Shown piece by piece: positions 5,943-12,980 of a stretch of 17,491 nt of DNA. A program made the position numbers and the translations under genes. The notes below the pieces were generated by a model. That model had not been told where the DNA came from. It made no database searches and saw only the letters and a list, made by a program, of their open reading frames with translations. The first letter of the stretch is position 1. Each line of letters opens with the position of its first letter. Source of the stretch: Lactobacillus sp. (GTDB lineage Bacteria > Bacillota > Bacilli > Lactobacillales > Lactobacillaceae). The stretch lies in the NCBI RefSeq assembly GCF_014803895.1, contig NZ_JAAVAU010000008.1, positions 1-17,491 of the forward strand. Reading direction: 5' to 3'.

Positions 5943-5973
5943 AAAAAAGCATTGTTTTAAAACAATGCTTTTT
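5943..5973. terminator. Bidirectional terminator between two small-protein genes
   Basis: Perfect 15-bp arms AAAAAGCATTGTTTT/AAAACAATGCTTTTT with T-runs on both strands. It serves the 58-aa gene (plus) and the 35-aa gene (minus), which converge here. Confidence 0.92.
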
Positions 5974-5987
5974 ATACTCCACAAACT

Positions 5988-6095
5988 TTAACGACGACGA
6001 TTAATATGTTCAGTTTGTAATTTTCTCGATGGTTTACTGGTAACTACAAGCAACATCCCTACAATTACTCCAACACCTAAAATATCCATAAGCAT
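5988..6095 (-). CDS. 35-aa single-pass membrane peptide, hypothetical
   Basis: A short frame with an excellent GGAGG ribosome binding site nine bases before the ATG at 6095. The peptide begins M-L-M-D-I-L-G-V-G-V-I-V-G-M, giving one transmembrane helix (about 4-18), and ends with a basic tail I-N-R-R-R. A consensus promoter lies about 65 bp upstream and a terminator 15 bp downstream, so it is a complete gene. It may also receive read-through from the MFS gene, which has no evident terminator. No family is recognised. The form, one helix plus cationic tail, resembles both type I toxins and regulatory small membrane proteins; nothing here decides between them. Confidence 0.6.
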   Translation of the reverse strand: MLMDILGVGVIVGMLLVVTSKPSRKLQTEHINRRR

Positions 6096-6159
6096 ATCAA
6101 CATGCCTCCATAATAACTATTATTTATGTACACAAATCCACTTCTCAAAGTCATAAATA

Positions 6160-6188
6160 ATTATAATTTATCCACTTACTTTTTGCAA
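6160..6188 (-). promoter_or_regulatory. Promoter of the 35-aa peptide gene
   Basis: Minus-strand TTGCAA (6183-6188), 17-bp spacer, and a perfect TATAAT (6160-6165). The predicted transcript leader is about 58 nt. Confidence 0.7.
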
Positions 6189-6211
6189 GTATTATTAGTT
6201 AGTGATAATTA

Positions 6212-7423
6212 TTATCTTTTTTTAATTTTATTCTTATGTTTTTTATTTATTAATAGTTTTCTGTTTAAAACTAGAATAGCCACGAAAAAAATTAAACCTA
6301 ATATTGCTAATACTATCCAAGCCATTCCTAGGCCATAACGATCTGCCAAATAACCATTCAAACCTAATACTATTACAGTAACTCCAGCCTCAACTGCATT
6401 ATAAATCGATACTACAGTAGCTCGCGTTGTTTCATTGTTTATAGCCTTCTGAAAATATACACTTTGAGCAGTTCCTTCTAATGATCCAAAAAGTACATTT
6501 ATTAAAAATATCACTAATGAGATCAAGTAATACTGCTTAAATAGAGAGGTGGCTATGATAGTTAATGCCATCATAACGGTGGAAACAATAAATATCTTCC
6601 ACTCGCTTTTTATTTTATTAATCAAGCGACGATATACATATGAAGCTAACATCCCCATAATTCCCATTAATACTACAATATAACCTGTCATTATTTTCTT
6701 TCCGTGTTGAAAAAACAACTGCCATTGATCCAATGGAGCTACAGAAATCATAATGACGGGTACGAAAATTATAATTAGTTTCAAGGCATTAAAGTCATTT
6801 TGCTTAATAGTTTTAAAATCATTTATAATATCAAACTTAGGCCGCTGAACATCCTTATTACTTTTATCATATTTAATCAAAAATAATGACAGAAGACCAC
6901 TAATAATAAATAATACAGCACCCATAATTATCGGCAAATTGAGACTAATATTAGCCAAAATATTCGCTCCTAAAAAACCTACTAACATATTTAATGGACT
7001 AGTAATTATTCCTAAAGTTGAATAGATATGATTTAAACTATCCATGTCATTCTCGGACTTAGCCCGATTTGATATCCAAGATGTCAATGTACCTGACTGT
7101 AGAGAATCACCTAAAGCTGTAAAAATCCCACTCAATACTAAAACAAATAAACTTTTAGAGCTCAACGCTAAAATTATTAAACCAAGAGCTCTAATAAAAC
7201 CAGAAATGCTTAAAGTCCTTAAATATCCAACATGATCAGCTATATAACCTGAAGGAATTTCAGTAAAAAATGTAATTATCCAAAAAATAGATAAAAATAA
7301 ATTTATTTGACCATAACTATAACCAACTTTATGCATAAAAATATAAATGGTTCCATCCCATATTACTACAGCAATAGTTGTTAATATTGACAAGATGTAG
7401 TATATATTTTTATATTTTTTCAT
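6212..7423 (-). CDS. MFS transporter, probable drug or metabolite exporter
   Basis: A 403-aa major facilitator superfamily protein with about 12 predicted membrane segments. The MFS motif A counterpart is G-Y-I-A-D-H-V-G-Y-L-R-T at residues 59-70, in the loop between helices 2 and 3. A longer central cytoplasmic loop around 185-205 separates the two halves, and the tail is very basic (N-K-K-H-K-N-K-I-K-K-R). The ribosome binding site is GGGG eight bases before the ATG. Drug:H+ antiporters look like this, but the substrate cannot be inferred. No terminator follows, so the transcript may continue into the 35-aa peptide gene. Confidence 0.8.
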   Translation of the reverse strand: MKKYKNIYYILSILTTIAVVIWDGTIYIFMHKVGYSYGQINLFLSIFWIITFFTEIPSGYIADHVGYLRTLSISGFIRALGLIILALSSKSLFVLVLSGIFTALGDSLQSGTLTSWISNRAKSENDMDSLNHIYSTLGIITSPLNMLVGFLGANILANISLNLPIIMGAVLFIISGLLSLFLIKYDKSNKDVQRPKFDIINDFKTIKQNDFNALKLIIIFVPVIMISVAPLDQWQLFFQHGKKIMTGYIVVLMGIMGMLASYVYRRLINKIKSEWKIFIVSTVMMALTIIATSLFKQYYLISLVIFLINVLFGSLEGTAQSVYFQKAINNETTRATVVSIYNAVEAGVTVIVLGLNGYLADRYGLGMAWIVLAILGLIFFVAILVLNRKLLINKKHKNKIKKR

Positions 7424-7449
7424 TCTGTAATCCCCATTTTAAAATTTAA

Positions 7450-7478
7450 AAGATAGTGCTTAAAATGGCATCAATCAA
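7450..7478 (-). promoter_or_regulatory. Candidate promoter of the MFS gene
   Basis: Minus-strand TTGATT (7473-7478), 17-bp spacer, TATCTT (7450-7455). Each box matches 4 of 6 consensus bases. Confidence 0.35.
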
Positions 7479-7725
7479 CTAATTAGGACAAAGTAATTCC
7501 TTTTATATCTAGATTCTTAATAACTCTAATTTAATATTTATAAGTATCTTGTGCCGATTTTATTATATTTGATAAATTAAAATACTACCGTTTAAAATTA
7601 TTATTATAAATTAACTTTTTATTTACTTTTTAATACTACATTAATAAAAATAGCATTTCAATACAATATTAAATAAGTATATAAACCAGCTTTCATCATT
7701 TCCGTATACAATATTCAATTTTATA
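7479..7725. other. AT-rich intergenic stretch without a recognised gene
   Basis: About 250 very AT-rich bases between the MFS promoter and the tRNA terminator. I see no reading frame with a ribosome binding site on either strand, no strong hairpin and no repeat. It could be eroded sequence. Confidence 0.5.
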
Positions 7726-7775
7726 TAAAAAATAACCTTTACTTATCTGCGCAAATCGCTGATAAATAAAGGTTA
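7726..7775 (-). terminator. Long imperfect palindrome, terminator of the tRNA transcript
   Basis: A stem of about 17 pairs with three single mismatches: AACCTTTA, TTATC and GCG pair with CGC, GATAA and TAAAGGTT around the loop CAAAT. It is followed on the minus strand by TTATTTTTTAT. It lies 23 bp past the tRNA 3' end. Confidence 0.7.
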
Positions 7776-7797
7776 ATTAATTTAAGTATATTATTTA

Positions 7798-7870
7798 TGC
7801 CGAGTGCCAGGATCGAACTGGCGACCTCTTCTTTACGAGGGAAGCGCTCTACCAACTGAGCTAACTCGGC
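7798..7870 (-). tRNA. tRNA-Thr (anticodon CGU)
   Basis: A 73-nt cloverleaf. Acceptor stem GCCGAGT/ACTCGGC is perfect, D-stem GCTC/GAGC, T-arm GCCAG-TTCGATC-CTGGC, and the anticodon loop CTCGTAA has U33 and anticodon CGU, which reads ACG. The discriminator is A73 and CCA is not encoded. The last pair of the anticodon stem (31-39) is a C-A mismatch. Confidence 0.95.
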
Positions 7871-7887
7871 ATCCCCTGAACGGTACT

Positions 7888-7917
7888 ATTATACCAAAGG
7901 GAATATTTAAAAGTAAA
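7888..7917 (-). promoter_or_regulatory. Promoter of tRNA-Thr
   Basis: Minus-strand TTTACT (7912-7917), 18-bp spacer, and a perfect TATAAT (7888-7893), 18 bp before the mature tRNA 5' end. It begins right at the stop codon of the upstream reductase gene, which has no obvious terminator. Confidence 0.6.
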
Positions 7918-7920
7918 GCA

Positions 7921-9252
7921 CTACTTAAATAAGTCATTAAATGCTTCACTCATTGTAGGGTGAGTATAAATTTGATCACGCAATACAGTATAAGGAATTT
8001 TTGCATTCATAGCTAAAGCAATCATATTAATTAGTTCGTAAGATTCAATGCCATACAAAGTTGCTCCTAAAATTTGATTATTATCTGGATCAACTAAAGC
8101 TTTAAAAATACCTCTAGGATCTTTAGCTACTCTAGCCTTAGGAATAGCAGCTACTGGCAATTTAAATAATTTATAATTAATATTTTTCTTCTTAGCTTCC
8201 TTTTCAGTTAGACCGACTTCAGACAAAGCTGGATCAATAAATACACTATAAGGCACAATGATTCTATCATTTAAATTTCGTTGTCCTTCTCCAAACAACT
8301 CATCCTTGATAATTCTAAAATCATCTAAAGAAATATAGGTAAATTGCAGACCACCTTTTACATCCCCAATTGCCCATACGTTACTTACAGTAGTATGTAA
8401 ATGATTATCTACTTCAATTGCTCCTCGATCAGAAAGCTTAATATCAGTATTTTCTAAACCTAGATTTTCAGTATTGGGTCTTCTACCAGTTGCCGCTAAG
8501 ATTCGATCACCATTAACAGTATATTCTTCACCATTTTTACTATAAACAACTGTTGCATAGTCGTCGTGATCGACAATTTTTTCAATGTCGACTCCTAATT
8601 CAAACTTCACGCCTAAATCTTCTAGGTCTTTCTTAACCATTTGACTTATATCATCATCTTCACGAGGAATAAATTCACTATTATGATCAAGAACTGTAAC
8701 TTTAGAACCGTATTTAGCAAACATTGCCGCAAATTCTAAGCCAATGTAACCCGCACCAATAATTACCAGTTCCTTAGGGAGAGCTTTTTGATCCATAGCT
8801 TGAGTAGAATCAAGTAAAAATTTACTGTCTTTCAATTCTGGAATAGGTAAAATTACTGGAAGCGCACCTGTATTAATAAAGATACGATCCCCTTCAAATT
8901 CTTCCTTTGTTCCATCTGGTAAAGCTACTGTAATTTGATGGTTTGAAATAAATTTTGCAGTTCCATCTAAAACTGTAACTGTTTCTTCATCAGCTAACAT
9001 ATGGTAATTTTTATTTCTTAATAATGCAGTCATTTCATTTTTACCATTTACTGCATCAACATAATCCATACCATTGCCAGCTTCAATAATCAAACGTTTA
9101 GAAGGTAAGCAAGCAATATTAATGCAAGTTCCACCATACATTTGGTTAGATTTTTCAATAACTAAAACTTCTTCACCCTTTTGAGCTAAAAATTTTGCTA
9201 AAGTTTTTCCACCTTTACCAAAACCAATGATTATATTCTTTACCTTTTTCAT
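7921..9252 (-). CDS. FAD-dependent pyridine nucleotide-disulfide oxidoreductase, RclA-like
   Basis: A 443-aa class I flavoprotein disulfide reductase. The FAD motif G-F-G-K-G-G is at residues 10-15, and the redox disulfide is Cys43/Cys48 in G-G-T-C-I-N-I-A-C-L-P-S-K. A second nucleotide-binding motif G-A-G-Y-I-G lies near 170, A-I-G-D-V near 300, and the dimer-interface H-P-T-M-S-E holds the catalytic His at the C-terminus. The I-N-I-x-C-L/I-P-S/T-K form and the length fit the RclA group (reactive chlorine resistance in E. coli) better than true glutathione reductase; annotators often call it glutathione or mercuric reductase. The start is the second ATG (9252), eight bases after GGAGG; the first ATG (9267) precedes that ribosome binding site and is rejected. 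It follows a nitroreductase gene on the same strand. Confidence 0.85.
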   Translation of the reverse strand: MKKVKNIIIGFGKGGKTLAKFLAQKGEEVLVIEKSNQMYGGTCINIACLPSKRLIIEAGNGMDYVDAVNGKNEMTALLRNKNYHMLADEETVTVLDGTAKFISNHQITVALPDGTKEEFEGDRIFINTGALPVILPIPELKDSKFLLDSTQAMDQKALPKELVIIGAGYIGLEFAAMFAKYGSKVTVLDHNSEFIPREDDDISQMVKKDLEDLGVKFELGVDIEKIVDHDDYATVVYSKNGEEYTVNGDRILAATGRRPNTENLGLENTDIKLSDRGAIEVDNHLHTTVSNVWAIGDVKGGLQFTYISLDDFRIIKDELFGEGQRNLNDRIIVPYSVFIDPALSEVGLTEKEAKKKNINYKLFKLPVAAIPKARVAKDPRGIFKALVDPDNNQILGATLYGIESYELINMIALAMNAKIPYTVLRDQIYTHPTMSEAFNDLFK

Positions 9253-9280
9253 AAATTTGCCCTCCATTTAAGATAATTTT

Positions 9281-9309
9281 ATAATATTACCTTACTTTAA
9301 ATAAGTAAA
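9281..9309 (-). promoter_or_regulatory. Promoter of the RclA-like gene with a small inverted repeat
   Basis: Minus-strand TTTACT (9304-9309), 17 bp, TATTAT (9281-9286). The inverted repeat TTACTT-N5-AAGTAA (9292-9308) covers the -35 and spacer and could be an operator. Confidence 0.5.
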
Positions 9310-9344
9310 GAAATTTGCTTATGAAAAGTCTATTAAAAAGTTTT

Positions 9345-10103
9345 TTACTTCCAATCTAAACATAACTCTTGATCATGAAGTTCTTGAGGAACTTGGTCAC
9401 GGTCAGTTTCGTGATTATCTAATTTTTCCCCACTAATTTGCTTAGTAAACGAGTCTACTCGACGATTACTATCACGTAAATCGTAATAAGTTGTTACAAT
9501 TTTATCGTAATCAGCTAAATCTTTAACATCAAAGTTTTTATTATAGTTTTCTTCAAAGCAAGTAAACTTCAAAGGTAATCTTGGCTTAAGTTGTGGTTCT
9601 TGATTAGGTACACCAACTTGAAGTCCTAATACTGGGAAAGTTAATTTTGGTAAGTCAAGAACTTTCAACATTTCAAGTGGATGATCATTTACTGTACCCA
9701 GTGTTACACATCCCAAACCCATACTTTCAACTGCATTTGCCATATTCTGAAAAGCTAGCAAAGTATCTTCCATTGCTTGGAAAAAAATATCTGTCGTATG
9801 TACACGACCATCATCTTTTCCCAATTGTTTTCTAATTTGTTGGTTACGATACAGATCGACAATAAAGATAAACAAGTCCCCTTCGGCTCCAACATACTCT
9901 TGATTGCAAAGTTCCCGAATCTTAGCACGTTTCTTTTCATCAGTAATATGCAGAATAGAAAAATTCTGCATAAACATGCTGGTTGGAGTATGTTGAGCTA
10001 CTGTATATAAAGTTTCAAGTTGTTCTTTATTCAAAGTTTGATTTTTAAAAGATCTAATTGAACGGTGATTAATTTGAGTATCAATAGTTTCGTTATGAAT
10101 CAT
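9345..10103 (-). CDS. NADPH-dependent nitroreductase-family flavin oxidoreductase (NfrA/NfsA-like)
   Basis: A 252-aa nitroreductase of the NfsA/NfrA/FRP group, the usual length. The FMN phosphate-binding H-R-S-I-R-S-F (13-19) is at the N-terminus, followed by the T-P-T-S-x-x-x-Q-N motif near 40 and a long helix leading to G-L-G-C-V-T-L-G-T with the FMN loop. Such enzymes reduce nitro compounds, quinones or free flavin with NADPH. AAAGG lies seven bases before the ATG. It is 92 bp upstream of the RclA-like gene on the same strand with no convincing terminator between, so co-transcription is possible even though that gene has its own promoter. Confidence 0.85.
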   Translation of the reverse strand: MIHNETIDTQINHRSIRSFKNQTLNKEQLETLYTVAQHTPTSMFMQNFSILHITDEKKRAKIRELCNQEYVGAEGDLFIFIVDLYRNQQIRKQLGKDDGRVHTTDIFFQAMEDTLLAFQNMANAVESMGLGCVTLGTVNDHPLEMLKVLDLPKLTFPVLGLQVGVPNQEPQLKPRLPLKFTCFEENYNKNFDVKDLADYDKIVTTYYDLRDSNRRVDSFTKQISGEKLDNHETDRDQVPQELHDQELCLDWK

Positions 10104-10348
10104 AAGACTACCTTTCTTTTTGTTAGTAACTTTAGTTTAATCCTTATTTCATATTCTACAAACATTTTTTAAACAAATACATTGGGTCATTATCTTTCAG
10201 TACGAAAATTTTTAAGTTTTCAAATGCAGCATCAAGAACCTGCTTTAATCCAACATTCCTACTAATCAAATAAGAATATCCATCTCTAATTATGATAGAA
10301 TAAGCATGAAAACGAATTAAAACTATTTCTTATAAAGGAGCATACATT

Positions 10349-11341
10349 ATGCGTGTTTTAGTTATTGGTGGGGCGGGTTATATCGGCTCCCATGCTGTTA
10401 GAAAATTGATTGAAGATGGCAATGACGTGGTTGTTTTAGATTCTTTATATACCGGTCATAAAAAAGCTGTTGACCCTAAAGCTAAATTTTATCAAGGTGA
10501 CATTGAAGATACTTTCTTGGTAAGCAAAGTTTTACGTGATGAAAAAATTGATGCCGTCATGCACTTTGCAGCGTATTCATTAGTTGGAGAATCTGTAAAA
10601 GACCCTCTTAAATATTACGATAATAACGTTTCTGGAATGATCTCGTTGTTAAAGGCTATGAACGACGTTGGAGTTAAATACTTAGTCTTCTCCTCAAGTG
10701 CTGCAACTTACGGTATTCCAGAAAAATTACCAATCACAGAAGACACACCATTAAATCCAATCAACCCATATGGTGAAACCAAAATGATGATGGAAAAAAT
10801 TATGAACTGGGCTGACAAAGCAAATGGTATAAAGTCAATTGCTTTACGTTATTTCAATGTTGCAGGTGCTTCAAGCGATGGCACAATTGGTGAAGACCAC
10901 GGTCCCGAAACTCATTTAATTCCAAATATTTTAAAAAGTGCTATTTCTGGCGATGGTAATTTCACTATCTTTGGTAATGATTACAATACTAAGGATGGTA
11001 CTAATGTTCGAGACTATGTACAAGTTGAAGATTTAATTGATGCTCATATTTTAGCCCTTCAACACGTAATGAAGACCAATAAATCTGATGTATTTAACTT
11101 AGGTACAGCACAGGGTTATTCAAACTTAGAAATTTTACAAGCTGCTAAAGAAGTTACTGGGATCGATATTCCTTATACTATTGGACCAGGACGTGGTGGA
11201 GATCCTGATAGCTTGGTAGCAGACTCAACTAAAGCACGTAAAATTTTAGGTTGGAGTCCAAAGTACGAAAACGTCAACGACGTGATTGCAACTGCTTGGA
11301 AATGGCATCAAAACCATCCTAAGGGTTATGCAGACAAATAA
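10349..11341 (+). CDS. galE: UDP-glucose 4-epimerase
   Basis: A 330-aa extended short-chain dehydrogenase, full length. The NAD motif G-G-A-G-Y-I-G is at 7-13, the catalytic Ser lies in S-S-S (115-117), and Y-x-x-x-K is Tyr141/Lys145. The sugar-nucleotide signature R-Y-F-N-V-A-G-A is near 168-175 and G-x-G-x-x-R-D-Y-V follows in the C-terminal half as T-N-V-R-D-Y-V. It interconverts UDP-glucose and UDP-galactose for galactose use and for wall or exopolysaccharide precursors. No other Leloir gene is adjacent, so the precursor role is likely. AAAGGAG lies eight bases before the ATG. I could not assign a convincing promoter in the 245-bp divergent gap to the nitroreductase. Confidence 0.95.
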   Translation: MRVLVIGGAGYIGSHAVRKLIEDGNDVVVLDSLYTGHKKAVDPKAKFYQGDIEDTFLVSKVLRDEKIDAVMHFAAYSLVGESVKDPLKYYDNNVSGMISLLKAMNDVGVKYLVFSSSAATYGIPEKLPITEDTPLNPINPYGETKMMMEKIMNWADKANGIKSIALRYFNVAGASSDGTIGEDHGPETHLIPNILKSAISGDGNFTIFGNDYNTKDGTNVRDYVQVEDLIDAHILALQHVMKTNKSDVFNLGTAQGYSNLEILQAAKEVTGIDIPYTIGPGRGGDPDSLVADSTKARKILGWSPKYENVNDVIATAWKWHQNHPKGYADK

Positions 11342-11354
11342 TATATTTTTACCT

Positions 11355-11390
11355 AAAAAGAAAATATAGTAATATCTATTTTCTTTTTTT
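11355..11390 (+). terminator. Terminator of galE
   Basis: Twelve-pair stem AAAAAGAAAATA/TATTTTCTTTTT with loop about 10 nt and seven Ts, 13 bp after the stop codon. Confidence 0.85.
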
Positions 11391-11407
11391 ATTTATAAGC
11401 GTTTTAT

Positions 11408-11436
11408 TTGATTTTACTTATTATAAGAACTACACT
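11408..11436 (+). promoter_or_regulatory. Candidate promoter of the ATT-start gene
   Basis: TTGATT (11408-11413), 17-bp spacer, TACACT (11431-11436). Each box has 4 of 6 matches. It gives a leader of about 35 nt. Confidence 0.35.
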
Positions 11437-11477
11437 GTAGGAGTACTAGGTTTAAGATTAGTTTTAGGAGGTAACCT

Positions 11478-11885
11478 ATTATAGTAGATTACGCAAAAAG
11501 ACAATTAAAAGCTTTAGATAGAATCTCTAAGAAGATTGCTGACGCAGAAAGTCACTTAACTAAGATTGAAGATTCTGAACCTGACAAGCGTCACCGCACC
11601 GCTCAACACGAAACTATCAAGGATATTAAGTCAATTTTAAAGCACGCTAAGAAAGTTAGCGAAGACAACGCTAAGATTGAAGATAAAGCTGACGAAGAAC
11701 ATTATGTTTATGTTGACGATGAAGCTAAAGTTATTGCCGACCTTAAGTCAGAATTCAAAGAATTAGACGAAAAACTTGATGCTCTTTCTAACGAAGATGG
11801 TTACGATATCAAGCGCTATAGAGAAGAACATCATTCACTAGAAAAAGCTAAGAAGATTTTAGCCGAAGCTGGTAAATTAAACTAA
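11478..11885 (+). CDS. 135-aa helical protein with a non-canonical ATT (or ATA) start codon
   Basis: An open frame of 135 codons ending at TAA 11883-11885. A perfect AGGAGG (11466-11471) lies six bases before ATT (11478) and nine before ATA (11481). An in-frame TAA at 11472-11474 blocks any upstream start, and the frame contains no ATG, GTG, TTG or CTG at all. Coding evidence is strong: codons are biased to the C-ending and AAG set seen in highly expressed lactobacillar genes (GAC, AAC, CAC, AAG, ATC), and a strong terminator follows. The product is soluble, highly charged and almost entirely helical, with K-A-L-D-R-I-S-K-K-I and L-E-K-A-K-K-I-L-A-E heptad-like stretches, and has no Cys, no Trp and no internal Met. 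No family is recognised. ATT is favoured on spacing; a sequencing error or a recent ATG-to-ATT mutation is the alternative. Confidence 0.75.
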   Translation: MIVDYAKRQLKALDRISKKIADAESHLTKIEDSEPDKRHRTAQHETIKDIKSILKHAKKVSEDNAKIEDKADEEHYVYVDDEAKVIADLKSEFKELDEKLDALSNEDGYDIKRYREEHHSLEKAKKILAEAGKLN

Positions 11886-11896
11886 CAGTAGTTATC

Positions 11897-11934
11897 AAAA
11901 AAGATAGACTCTTAACAAAGAGCCTATCTTTTTT
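11897..11934. terminator. Bidirectional terminator between the ATT-start gene and the Gfo/Idh/MocA gene
   Basis: Arms AAAAAAGATAG and CTCTT pair with AAGAG and CTATCTTTTTT around loop AACA, with one mismatch. T-runs on both strands; the minus-strand gene's stop codon overlaps its edge. Confidence 0.92.
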
Positions 11935-12889
11935 ATTTGCGCGCAGCCTCTAAAATTTCTAATACTGTTAATGAGTGAGTAAATGCCTCATCAGCTGCAG
12001 CTTTATCCTTTTCTCTAATCATTCGGCTAAATTCAACAAATTCAGCTACCATTCGATCGTTATTTAGCTTAATATATTTTGGTACTTCACCTTTTATATC
12101 AAGCTCAATTTCATTTAATTGCCCGAGTGAACCTTTAATCTTAAGAGTACCTTTCTCGCCTTCAATATAACTCCACTGATCAGTAACATAAGAATCTTTA
12201 GCTGCAATGGAACTAACTTGCATTTGAGGATAAGAAAGAATTAATGTGCCTGAGGTATCTACTTTCTTTTGAATTACAGAAAAATACTTTACATATGTCG
12301 GCTTTCCAAATAATCCTACCGCTAGATGAATATTATAAATCCCAAGATCCATTAAAGCTCCACCATCCTTCTTATAATCGAAAACTGGTTCAATAACATC
12401 TTGCAAGAACTTATCATAACGACTCGAGTATTGAGTATAATTAAGTACAACTTGATGTACGGGTCCAATAGTCTTTAAATTTTCTTTTAAATAGCTAAAA
12501 TTAGCCAAATAAATATTAGTAATTGCCTCAACTAAAATGACTTTTTTTTCATCAGCAATCTTTTTTAATTCCTTAGCTTGTTCTACTGTTTCTACAAATG
12601 GCTTTTCACAAATCACATTATTTCCTGCAAGTAATGCATTTTTTGCTACCTCATAATGTAAATTATTTGGCACACCTACATATACAGTATTTACTTCATT
12701 GTTTTTATATAACTTTTCATTATCAGTGTAAGTGTATTTAATTCCATATTTTTCACTTAATTCCTGGCCGATATGCTTACTATGCTCTGTTGTAGAAATA
12801 GCTGTTAAATTTAAGTCAGGAATTTGATTAGAAATTTTTAAAAAGTCGTTAACTATCATACCAGACCCAATAATTCCTAAATTAATCAT
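11933..12889 (-). CDS. Gfo/Idh/MocA-family NAD(P)-dependent oxidoreductase
   Basis: A 318-aa protein with the N-terminal Rossmann motif G-I-I-G-S-G-M-I (5-12) and the family signature E-K-P at 95-97, which holds the catalytic Lys96. The C-terminal alpha/beta domain includes G-G-A-L-M-D-L-G-I-Y-N-I-H, with the conserved Asp and His of the active site. Such enzymes oxidise or reduce sugars, inositols or their derivatives; the substrate cannot be told. AAGGAGG lies seven bases before the ATG. A cre-like site overlaps the presumed start point, which fits carbon catabolite repression and a role in using a secondary carbon source. It is monocistronic. Confidence 0.87.
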   Translation of the reverse strand: MINLGIIGSGMIVNDFLKISNQIPDLNLTAISTTEHSKHIGQELSEKYGIKYTYTDNEKLYKNNEVNTVYVGVPNNLHYEVAKNALLAGNNVICEKPFVETVEQAKELKKIADEKKVILVEAITNIYLANFSYLKENLKTIGPVHQVVLNYTQYSSRYDKFLQDVIEPVFDYKKDGGALMDLGIYNIHLAVGLFGKPTYVKYFSVIQKKVDTSGTLILSYPQMQVSSIAAKDSYVTDQWSYIEGEKGTLKIKGSLGQLNEIELDIKGEVPKYIKLNNDRMVAEFVEFSRMIREKDKAAADEAFTHSLTVLEILEAARK

Positions 12890-12906
12890 AGTTTCCTCCT
12901 TATAAT

Positions 12907-12929
12907 TGTAATCGTTTTCTTTTATTATA
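12907..12929 (-). promoter_or_regulatory. Promoter -10 and cre-like CcpA site of the Gfo/Idh/MocA gene
   Basis: The minus-strand -10 TATAAT (12924-12929) is perfect. The plus-strand TGTAATCGTTTTCT (12907-12920) fits the relaxed cre consensus TGNAANCGNWNNCW at every position and covers the expected start point, a repressing position. The -35 is weak and falls inside the adhE terminator hairpin. Confidence 0.6.
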
Positions 12930-12931
12930 CA

Positions 12932-12968
12932 AAAAAGTAGGAAGAATATTCACTTCTTCCTACTTTTT
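12932..12968. terminator. Terminator of adhE
   Basis: Perfect 15-bp arms AAAAAGTAGGAAGAA/TTCTTCCTACTTTTT with a 7-nt loop, just past the adhE stop codon. It doubles as part of the next gene's promoter region. Confidence 0.92.
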
Positions 12969-12980
12969 AATTTACCTAAT

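Noticed and set aside
6126..6338. 70-aa plus-strand frame
   Set aside because: No ribosome binding site; it overlaps the 3' end of the MFS gene and the promoter of the 35-aa peptide.
9310..9344. Terminator after the nitroreductase gene
   Set aside because: Only an AT-rich stretch with a weak AAGT/ACTT pairing; no stable stem with a T-run.
11394..11407. cre-like sequence TATAAGCGTTTTAT before the ATT-start gene
   Set aside because: Both outer cre positions (TG and CA) are wrong; only the core matches, so it is too weak to call.
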